Source of the DNA: Bifidobacterium breve
GTDB taxonomy: Bacteria; Actinomycetota; Thermoleophilia; Solirubrobacterales; Solirubrobacteraceae
Direction of reading: 5' to 3'
DNA length: 64,000 nt
Assembly: GCA_945878865.1 (NCBI GenBank)
Contig: CAMCUD010000004.1
Span: 163,125-227,124, forward strand
Part shown: piece after piece, positions 57,800-64,000 of the stretch
Numbering within the stretch: position 1 is the first letter of the stretch
How the letters are laid out: the number at the start of each line of letters is the position of its first letter
Made by a program: the position numbers and the translations under genes
The notes under the pieces: generated by a model
What the model was told of the DNA's origin: nothing
The model's input: only the letters and a program-made list of their open reading frames with translations
Databases searched by the model: none

Positions 57800-59482
57800 A
57801 TGTCGCCCCGCGTCCGGTGGATCGCCGCGCTGGCCGCCGTCGCGGCGTGCGCGGTGCTGCCTGCGAGCGCGGGGGCGCGCGGCCTTTCCCTCTACTACTC
57901 CATCGCCGGTGAGGGCATGTTCGGCCTCGACGTGGCCAATCCGCAGGTGCCCTGGCAGGCCGTCAACTGGACGGCGAGCAACCCGAACGGGATGGTGCTC
58001 GTGCCGCTCGTGGAGCGCAAGGGCACGCCGGAGGCCCGCTGGCGTCGGTATCTCTATTTCGTCACGTATCCGGGGGTCTTCTCGCGCGAGCTCGACCCCA
58101 GCCGGCTGAGCCGGGCCGGGCAGCCGCCGCTCTCGCGGGTGAAGTTCCGCATCGAGCAGGGCTACGCCTGGCAGCCACTGGGGCTCTCGTCGCGCGACGG
58201 GTGGGTGTACTACGTCGATGACGGGCTGAGGAAGCTGGGGCGCATCCGGGCGGGGACGGCATGGCGGACCCCGCAGCTGCTCGCCCTGACGCCGTCGCTC
58301 CCCTTCCAGACCGCGGTCGCGCCGCGCGCCGTGTACTGGACGAACCAGACCGGCGGCATCTCCCGTTCGAACCTCGACGGCAGCGGTGTCGTCGGCACCT
58401 TCATCGACCAGCCTGGGGCGCGCGCCGGCCTCGTGGTCGCCGACGACCACCTGTACTGGGCGGACCGCAAACAGGGCGCCATCGGCCGCGCGGCGCTCGA
58501 CGGCACCGGCCAGGACCCGGCGTGGGTGTCGGTCGGCTGCACGCCGTGGGGGCTCACCTACCTCAACGGCTGGATGTACTGGACGTGTCCGGGCACCGGG
58601 CAGATCGGCCGGGTCCGCCTGGACGGCCAGGGTGCCGACCCGGGCTGGTTCTCCTCAGCGCCGAACGATCCGCAACTGCTCGCGGTCGTGGCTCCGCCGC
58701 TGGCGCCCGGCCGGCTCCACGCGAAGGCGACGGGCCGCACCGAGGTGCAGCTGCGGTGGACCCAGCCCGACCCGGTCAAGCGCTGGCGGGTGCGTCGCCG
58801 GGCTGCGGCAGGTGGTGCCTGGACGGTCCTGGCCAGGAGCGCGCGCACGACGAGCTTCACCGACTCGACGGCCGCGCCGGCCACGGCCTACCGCTACAGC
58901 GTCGAGGCGGTCGGGCCGGGCGGATGGTCGACGCCCAGGACGGCGAAGGCCACGACGCCGGGCCCGCCGGATCCCACGCCGCCGTCGCCTTCTCCGACCC
59001 CGACCCCGACCCCGACGCCTTCGCCGAGCCCGAGCCCGAGCCCGAGCCCGACGCCTTCGCCGAGCCCGAGCCCGTCGCCCAGTCCCACGCCGACCCCGAG
59101 CCCGTCGCCCGCGCCCAGCCCAGCCCCGACGCCCGGCCTGGCCCTCACCCAGCTTTGGCTGTCGCACGGGCGCTTCGCACCGGGCCGCAGGAACACGGCG
59201 ATCACCGCGATCCACCGCGGAACGACGATCCGGCTGAAGGTCTCCGAGGCGGCGGAGATCCAGGTCTCCCTGCGCAAGGCGAGCCCGTTCACGCCCGAGC
59301 CGGGCTGGCTGCCGCGCCCGGTCCTCAGTCGTGACGTCCCGAAGGGCACGAACGCCATCCCGTTCTCGGGCCGGCTCAACGGTTCCCCGCTGAGCCGCGG
59401 CCGCTGGCGGATGTGGGTCACGGCGACGGCGAACGGCACGACCACGCCGGCGCGGTCGGTCGCGTTCACCATCACCCGCTGA
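57800..59482 (+). CDS. Secreted beta-propeller/fibronectin-III protein with Ser-Pro-Thr linker
   Basis: A 560-residue exported protein. Signal peptide WIAALAAVAACAVLPASAGA; a propeller of LDL-receptor YWTD-like repeats (VYWTNQTGGISRSNLDGSG, LYWADRKQGAIGRAALDGTG, MYWTCPGTGQIGRVRLDGQG); a fibronectin III domain (about 335-400, RTEVQLRWTQPDPVKRWRVR); a roughly 50-residue low-complexity linker of P, S, T repeats; and a C-terminal beta domain (AITAIHRGTTIRLKVSEAAEIQVSL). Surface or matrix protein by appearance; no enzyme motif. ATG 57800 chosen by the signal peptide; no clear -10 or ribosome binding site. Confidence 0.83.
   Translation: MSPRVRWIAALAAVAACAVLPASAGARGLSLYYSIAGEGMFGLDVANPQVPWQAVNWTASNPNGMVLVPLVERKGTPEARWRRYLYFVTYPGVFSRELDPSRLSRAGQPPLSRVKFRIEQGYAWQPLGLSSRDGWVYYVDDGLRKLGRIRAGTAWRTPQLLALTPSLPFQTAVAPRAVYWTNQTGGISRSNLDGSGVVGTFIDQPGARAGLVVADDHLYWADRKQGAIGRAALDGTGQDPAWVSVGCTPWGLTYLNGWMYWTCPGTGQIGRVRLDGQGADPGWFSSAPNDPQLLAVVAPPLAPGRLHAKATGRTEVQLRWTQPDPVKRWRVRRRAAAGGAWTVLARSARTTSFTDSTAAPATAYRYSVEAVGPGGWSTPRTAKATTPGPPDPTPPSPSPTPTPTPTPSPSPSPSPSPTPSPSPSPSPSPTPTPSPSPAPSPAPTPGLALTQLWLSHGRFAPGRRNTAITAIHRGTTIRLKVSEAAEIQVSLRKASPFTPEPGWLPRPVLSRDVPKGTNAIPFSGRLNGSPLSRGRWRMWVTATANGTTTPARSVAFTITR
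58980..59130 (+). repeat. Hexanucleotide repeat coding for the SPTP linker
   Basis: Imperfect tandem CCGACC, CCGAGC and CCCAGT-type units encode alternating Pro-Thr and Pro-Ser. Prone to slippage; copy number may vary between strains. Confidence 0.85.
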
Positions 59483-60598
59483 TCACGACGGCACGGTGTA
59501 CGACCGCGCGACGTCCGGCGAGGACGTCGTGCGGAACCACAGCCACGTGATCGTCCGGCCCGTCCACGACGGGTCGGCGACGAACGCGCCGCCCTCGTCG
59601 AAGGACTGCACGCCCAGGCCGGGGGCGAAGACGCGCATCGTGGTGCGGTCGCCGGTGCCCGACGGACGGTCGACCCACGCGACGGCGCCGAAGTCACTGA
59701 GCGTGAGCTCGACGGCGTCGGAGTTCTGGACGAGGTTCGTCCGCTGGGTGAGCAGGAGCGCCCGCGACGAGAACGCGTAGACGTGGACGACCTGCACGCG
59801 GTTCCTCGGGCAGGTCCACGTCATGTGGTCGTTCCACGCCATGACGACGTCGCCGCGCGAGAGGCGGGGCGCGCAGGCGCCACCGATGCGCGTGCGCTGC
59901 GCCGGGCCGGGGGCGCAGAAGTACATCGCCTGCCCGACCACGCGCACGAGGCCGAAGTCTCCCGCGGCGACATAGCCACCGCCCCGGGGAAAGCACGTCG
60001 CTGCGCGCTGCAGCTGCGCGGGAAGGGCCCCCGAGCGGACGGGCAGGCCGGCGGGCGTCCACCGGATCCGGTCGCCGCGGACCGCGACCCGGCCGGGGCG
60101 CTCCGACCGCGTCCTGGCCGCGTCGAGATCCGTGATGTGCCGGCCCCGGAACACCCGCAGGACCTCGAAGCCGGCCTGCTCGGCCCAGACGAGGTCGCCT
60201 GCGCGCGTCAGGCCGACCTCTCGCGGCCGCGGGCGGTACTGCAGCTCCGCCGGGGCCTCGGAGACCTTGCGCCGCGTGAAGTCCACCACCGCGAGGCTCC
60301 AGCTGGCCGGCAGCTGCGCCCCGTCGCTCCGTGCGGCGTCGTAGCCGCTCGCGATCACCGCGCGCCGCCCGGTCGTCAACAGCACGCTGGCGCGCTCGGC
60401 GTTGTCGCTCAGCAGGATCGCGCGGGCCTCGCCGCGGCACACGTGCAGCAGGCGCTCGTCTCCGCGCCGCTCGGCGGTCACCTGGATCGCGCCCTTGGCG
60501 GCGACGCGCTTCGCGTTCGCGGGGCCGCAGCGTGCCTGGGCCTGGGCGGGCAGCGCGAGGGTGAGGGCGAAGAGCAGGAGGCAGGCGAATCGCGGCAT
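59483..60598 (-). CDS. Secreted protein of unknown function
   Basis: A 371-residue exported protein: signal peptide FACLLLFALTLALPAQAQA, then a Cys-containing, beta-rich body with repeating strands (EVGLTRAGDLVWAEQAGFEVLRVF, VAVRGDRIRWTPAGLPVRSG, FGLVRVVGQAMYFCAPGP, DVVMAWNDHMTWTCPRN). The periodic G-D-x-V/I-x-W strands suggest a propeller, though no family is recognised. Cysteines at RCGPA, HVCRGE, ATCFPRG, YFCAPG, GACAPR and WTCPRN are even in number, fitting disulfides. Its stop directly abuts that of the convergent gene at 57800. Confidence 0.75.
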   Translation of the reverse strand: MPRFACLLLFALTLALPAQAQARCGPANAKRVAAKGAIQVTAERRGDERLLHVCRGEARAILLSDNAERASVLLTTGRRAVIASGYDAARSDGAQLPASWSLAVVDFTRRKVSEAPAELQYRPRPREVGLTRAGDLVWAEQAGFEVLRVFRGRHITDLDAARTRSERPGRVAVRGDRIRWTPAGLPVRSGALPAQLQRAATCFPRGGGYVAAGDFGLVRVVGQAMYFCAPGPAQRTRIGGACAPRLSRGDVVMAWNDHMTWTCPRNRVQVVHVYAFSSRALLLTQRTNLVQNSDAVELTLSDFGAVAWVDRPSGTGDRTTMRVFAPGLGVQSFDEGGAFVADPSWTGRTITWLWFRTTSSPDVARSYTVPS

Positions 60599-60640
60599 GG
60601 TCAGGAAACGGCGGACGTGCCGACGAGTTACGCGGCCCGG

Positions 60641-60874
60641 TCACCCGGTCGTCCACGGCCAGGAGGACGCCGCCATCTGGGCCCGGGTGTCCTCGAAGTG
60701 CGTGGTGAGGCCGTCGATCACCTCGGCAGGGCAGACGCCGCATGACGTCCACGCGCAGTTCTCACACCGGAACCTCGCCTCGTACCAGTCGTCGTCGGGC
60801 ATGCCGAGGAGGGCGTCGACCACGACGAAGGGGCGCAAGCACACGGGGCAGGTGGCCAGCTCGGGGGGCTCCAC
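60641..60874 (-). CDS. Small zinc-ribbon protein
   Basis: A 77-residue protein with three CxxC pairs: Cys9/Cys12 (ATCPVCLRP), Cys37/Cys40 (RCENCAW) and Cys45/Cys48 (SCGVCPA). Two of these can hold a zinc ribbon. The rest contains acidic GMPDDDWYEARF and ends in Trp-rich SSWPWTTG. Unknown function. It starts 50 bases below the LAL regulator gene on the same strand and may share its transcript. Confidence 0.65.
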   Translation of the reverse strand: MEPPELATCPVCLRPFVVVDALLGMPDDDWYEARFRCENCAWTSCGVCPAEVIDGLTTHFEDTRAQMAASSWPWTTG

Positions 60875-60923
60875 GCCCTCTCAAGCGCCGAGCGACCGCC
60901 GCCATGACGACATCGGCGAGCGC

Positions 60924-63788
60924 CTACGCGCCAAGGCGTGTCGCGAGCTGGGCGCGGCTGCGGATGTCGAGCTTGCGATACGTGCTGGAGAGGTGCATCT
61001 CGACCGTCTTCTGGGTGACGAACAGCGACTGGGCGATCTCGCGGTTGCTCGCGCCCTCGGCGGCGAGGCGTGCGACGCGGGTCTCGCTTGCCGTGAGCAG
61101 GCTCGCGCCGCCCCCATCGCGGCGCCGCGGCCGGCCACCAGACGCGGCGAGCTCGTCGAGGGCGGCGTCGACCGTGGCGCCCGCCCCGGAGGCCGTGGCG
61201 AGGTCGACGGCCTCGTGGAGCAGTGCCCGCGCCTCGGTGCGCTGCCCGGCGACCCGGCGGGCGCGGCCGGCGGCCAGCAGCGCCTTTGCGTGGGTGAGTG
61301 GCACGGCTGAGCCTTCGGCGAGGGCGACGGCTTCGTCGATGAGGGCTTGGTGGTCCTGTGCGGAGGCGACCTCCGCCGCGCAGAGGAGGGCGTCGGCCAG
61401 CCCGCCCGGGACGCCGACGCGCCGGGCGGCGTCCACCTCCTCGGCGGCGAGCGCCGCCGCGCGCGCATCCTCACCGAGCGCGGCTGCGGCCCGCACTGCG
61501 ACCGGCCGCCATGGGACGAACCCGCCGCCGTCGAACTCGGCGTCCGCGAGGCGGCGCCCGAGCGCCTCGGCTTGGCTGAGCGCTCCGGTGTGGTCGCGCG
61601 AGCGCAGCCGCAGCAGCGCGTGGGCGTACTCGACGGTCGCGTCGACCGACAGCGCCTCGCGTTCGCGGTGCTCCTCGGTGAGCGCGGCCATGGCCTGGCC
61701 GGCCTCGGTGACCCGGCCCTGCTCGAGGAGGATCTGCACCAGGAACTGCGTGCATGCGGCGGCGCCGAACCGCCAGCTCGGGTACTCGGAAAGACCCAGC
61801 GACTCGAGGGCGTCCGCCTCGCCGTTGCGCAGATCCCCCTGGCGCAGTCGCACTCCGGCGCGCAGGCACAGCGCCAGCCCGAGGACCGAGACCGAGCCCG
61901 TGCGCCGCCCGAGCTCCACGCCCCGGTCTGCCACGTCGTGCGCCTGGTCGAAGCGCTCGCTGAGGATCAGCGCCCACACGCCGTAGCCCCACTGCGGGCC
62001 GGTCGACAGGTCGAATACGCCCTCGAGCGCGCCCGCGGCGGGCCCGATGACGGCCGCGACCTCCGTCGCGGGGCGTCCCCGGACGGCCAGTTCGATGGCG
62101 TGGGTGGCGGCGAGCAGCGGCCACGTCGGGTCGTCCTCGGCCGCGCCGGTCGGGTCGATGCGCACGGCTTCGTCATGGCGGTACGCCAGCGCTTCGGGCG
62201 AGCTCGCGAAGAGCGCCGCGGCGTGCAGCGCGGACCGCAACGCCGGCGAAGGCGCGCCCGGCTGGTCGCGGAGAACCTCACGCAGGACCGCCATGCCGCG
62301 CGACGTCTGACCGGCCATCGAGAGGGCTCCGGCGTAATGCAGCGAGATCTCGGTCCTGGCCTCCGGCCCCTCGGCCAGGTCGATCGCCTCGGCGTAGGTC
62401 GGCAGGGCGGCCGGGTCCCCCGCCGACGACTCCGCGCGCGCGAGCGCGGCGACGAGCGCGGGGCGCGGGGTCCCGGCGGCCGGAGGCTCCTGCAGCGCGC
62501 GGCGCAGGTAGCGCACGGCGGTCTCGGGAGCGCCGAGGACGAATGCCCGCTCCGCCGCGTCTGCCAGCGCCTGGGCGGCCCACGCTTCGCCGGCGACGGG
62601 CGCGGCGGCCAGGTGTGCAGCAAGCGCCTCGCTGCTGGACGTGCCCTGGGCCCGCAGCGTCTGGGCGGCCCGCAGGTGCGCGGCCTGCCGCTCGACCGGC
62701 GACAACAGGCGGTAGACCGAGGTGCGGACAAGGGGATGGACGAACCGCAGCCCCGGCGCGTCGTCGTCGAGGAATCCGAGCCGCAGCAGCGCGTCGGTGC
62801 CCGCGGCGGCGTCGTGCTCGTCGAGACCCGCGAACGCGACGGCCTCAGCCGGGTCCACGCCGTCGCCGAGGATCGAGACGGCTTGGGCGACGCCCATCGC
62901 TCCCGGGGGCGCCGTCTCCAGCGCCCGTCGCACCCGGTGCCCGATGGAACGGGACCCGAGCATGCGCAGGTCCTCGGCGCGTGCGGTCTGCGCCTGCAGC
63001 CCGCCGCGCTGGGCCTCGGCGATGAGGGCGCGCAGCAGGAGTGGATTCCCGGACGTCAGCTCGTGGCAGACCGGGCCGAGACGCGCACTCGCATCGCCCC
63101 ACGTCTGGCGCAGGTACTGCGCGGTGGCCTCGGGTGACAGCCGGTCGACCGGCAGGTGGCGGCACAGCGGGTCGTCGAGCATGTCGGCCAGGGCCGGCCG
63201 CCCGTCGATCTCCTGGGCGGGACGGGTGGCGATGAGCTCGACGATGCGCAGGCCGTCCACCCGGTGGCCGAGGAAGCGCAGGAAGCGCAGGGACAGCTCG
63301 TCGGCACGGTGCGCATCGTCGACGGCCAGGACCAGCGGACCGAGCGCGTCCGCGAGATTCGCGCACAGCCAGTACAGGCCCTGTTGGCGGCCGAACCCGG
63401 CGTCCTCCGGGCTCGAGGGGGTGGGCTGACCGGCATCCAGTCCGAACACCGGGCGCGCCAGCGCAGCCGGGCCGGCCCAGAGGGCGTCGGCGTCGGCGAC
63501 GGCGCGCAACGCCGGTTCGAGCAGCTGCCGTACGACCCCGTAGGGGTAGTCCTGCTCGAGCTCGTCCCCGCGCGCTCGCAGGACCGTGAAGTCCGCGGAC
63601 GCCCGGTCGGTGAGGCGCCCCATGAGCACCGTCTTGCCGACGCCGGCCTCGCCGACGACCAGGACGGTGGTGCCCGCCCCGTCGAGCGCTGCCGTCAGTG
63701 CGCCGGCGAGCACGCGCTCCTGCTCCTCGCGCTCGAGGAGCGTTCCCGCCCCCGAGACGCCGGTGCTGTCTGCCGCGTGCGAGTCCAT
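60924..63788 (-). CDS. Large ATP-binding LuxR-family regulator (LAL)
   Basis: A 954-residue MalT-type transcription activator. N-terminal STAND ATPase: Walker A VVGEAGVGKTVLMGRL, Walker B LGPLVLAVDDAHRADELSLRFL, and a sensor region LIATRPAQEIDG; a long helical repeat middle (about 350-860, tetratricopeptide-like); and a C-terminal LuxR helix-turn-helix (LLTASETRVARLAAEGASNREIAQSLFVTQKTVEMHLSSTY abbreviated to its parts SNREIAQSLFVTQKTVEMHL). Ligand and targets are unknown. TAGGGT lies 12 bases before the ATG. Divergent from the partial sigma-factor gene at the right edge, a possible regulatory pair. Confidence 0.93.
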   Translation of the reverse strand: MDSHAADSTGVSGAGTLLEREEQERVLAGALTAALDGAGTTVLVVGEAGVGKTVLMGRLTDRASADFTVLRARGDELEQDYPYGVVRQLLEPALRAVADADALWAGPAALARPVFGLDAGQPTPSSPEDAGFGRQQGLYWLCANLADALGPLVLAVDDAHRADELSLRFLRFLGHRVDGLRIVELIATRPAQEIDGRPALADMLDDPLCRHLPVDRLSPEATAQYLRQTWGDASARLGPVCHELTSGNPLLLRALIAEAQRGGLQAQTARAEDLRMLGSRSIGHRVRRALETAPPGAMGVAQAVSILGDGVDPAEAVAFAGLDEHDAAAGTDALLRLGFLDDDAPGLRFVHPLVRTSVYRLLSPVERQAAHLRAAQTLRAQGTSSSEALAAHLAAAPVAGEAWAAQALADAAERAFVLGAPETAVRYLRRALQEPPAAGTPRPALVAALARAESSAGDPAALPTYAEAIDLAEGPEARTEISLHYAGALSMAGQTSRGMAVLREVLRDQPGAPSPALRSALHAAALFASSPEALAYRHDEAVRIDPTGAAEDDPTWPLLAATHAIELAVRGRPATEVAAVIGPAAGALEGVFDLSTGPQWGYGVWALILSERFDQAHDVADRGVELGRRTGSVSVLGLALCLRAGVRLRQGDLRNGEADALESLGLSEYPSWRFGAAACTQFLVQILLEQGRVTEAGQAMAALTEEHREREALSVDATVEYAHALLRLRSRDHTGALSQAEALGRRLADAEFDGGGFVPWRPVAVRAAAALGEDARAAALAAEEVDAARRVGVPGGLADALLCAAEVASAQDHQALIDEAVALAEGSAVPLTHAKALLAAGRARRVAGQRTEARALLHEAVDLATASGAGATVDAALDELAASGGRPRRRDGGGASLLTASETRVARLAAEGASNREIAQSLFVTQKTVEMHLSSTYRKLDIRSRAQLATRLGA

Positions 63789-63800
63789 CGTGGTCCCGGC

Positions 63801-63806
63801 ACCCTA
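63801..63806 (-). promoter_or_regulatory. -10 box TAGGGT of LAL gene
   Basis: TAGGGT on the minus strand, 12 bases before ATG 63788, in a 102-base divergent gap that also holds two direct CAGGGT repeats. Confidence 0.35.
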
Positions 63807-63890
63807 TGGCGACCCCAGGGTCAGGACCAGGGTGAAATCCCGGGTCGGCTCCCGTGGGCGGGGATCTCGAGGCGGCGGAGCATGCGCGTC

Positions 63891-64000
63891 ATGACCTCCA
63901 CGATCACCTCCACCACCCGCGAGACCACGCTGCTGCGCGCCGCCGCCGCCGGTGATCCGCATGCCTCAGGGCTGCTGTACCAACGGCACTGGCCGGCGCT
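63891..64000 (+). CDS. Probable sigma-70 family (ECF) factor, N-terminus only
   Basis: The frame opens near the right edge and runs out of the window. From ATG 63891 the protein reads with a Thr-rich start then TLLRAAAAGDPHASGLLYQRH followed by WPAL, the shape of the first region-2 helix of ECF sigma factors (LLxRAxxGDxxAFxxLYxRH). GGCGGAG ends 10 bases before this ATG; ATG 63882 is too close to it. Divergent from the LAL regulator. Confidence 0.55.
   Translation, partial: MTSTITSTTRETTLLRAAAAGDPHASGLLYQRHWPA

Noticed and set aside
58980..59130. CRISPR-like array
   Set aside because: Repeats are six-base in-frame units coding for Ser/Pro/Thr, with no spacers.

Overview
The window is a stretch of very GC-rich chromosome (roughly 70% or more by eye) with GTG and TTG starts, genes packed tightly on both strands, an ino1/CDP-alcohol phosphatidyltransferase pair, an HspR-type dnaK operon and many -10 boxes directly in front of start codons. 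This points to a high-GC actinobacterium. A deep-branching soil lineage of the Thermoleophilia/Solirubrobacterales kind is my inference, not something proven here. I see no rRNA, tRNA, insertion sequence, prophage or CRISPR array, and no stretch above about 300 bp without a gene.

Layout, left to right. 1-5350: end of a membrane protein, a Cache-type chemoreceptor, a DsbA/HCCA-isomerase-like protein and dihydrolipoyl dehydrogenase (lpdA). 5376-9224: thiamine biosynthesis, with thiE plus a membrane protein on the minus strand and, divergently, a TPP riboswitch followed by thiO-thiS-thiG and a SnoaL-like gene. 9268-12424: a TetR regulator with two direct-repeat operators, an AurF-like diiron oxygenase and a ferredoxin/ferredoxin-reductase fusion, linked by 3- to 4-base overlaps and ending against a cupredoxin lipoprotein. 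12843-18697: EEP nuclease/phosphatase, argF, an RNA uracil methyltransferase, a lipoprotein, a YceH-like protein, a quinone-reductase-like MDR protein and a small zinc protein. 18739-24392: a divergent family-4 UDG-like protein, a glycosyltransferase-PHP fusion, a degenerate GGDEF-like protein, an APC permease, YceI and GNAT genes. 24452-31818 (minus strand): ino1, CDP-alcohol phosphatidyltransferase, PAP2, two paralogous polytopic membrane proteins, a CAP protein and an alpha/beta hydrolase. 31845-35867 (plus strand): PfkB kinase, endonuclease III, GT-C glycosyltransferase and ATP-grasp protein.

35913-39507 holds a subtilisin-like protease flanked by two paralogous secreted proteins, with long palindromes at two gene ends. 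39716-43818 is the heat-shock operon dnaK-grpE-dnaJ-hspR, and clpB follows at 55215. Both dnaK and clpB carry inverted repeats across the -10 region that are not canonical HAIR or CIRCE sites. Between them lie three tandem secreted galactose-oxidase-like proteins (44539-55004) with all copper-radical active-site residues present and with discoidin, lectin or Ig-like add-on domains. The right end has two secreted proteins, a zinc ribbon, a large LuxR-type ATPase regulator (LAL) and the start of a probable sigma factor.

A theme across the window is leaderless transcription: many first genes have a TAnnnT hexamer 6-10 bases before the start codon and no ribosome binding site. The PfkB/hydrolase pair shares one symmetric bidirectional -10. 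The most interesting candidates for follow-up are the AurF-like oxygenase operon with its paired operators, the triplicated copper-radical oxidases, the non-canonical heat-shock operators, the GT-PHP fusion and the protease flanked by a paralogous secreted pair.
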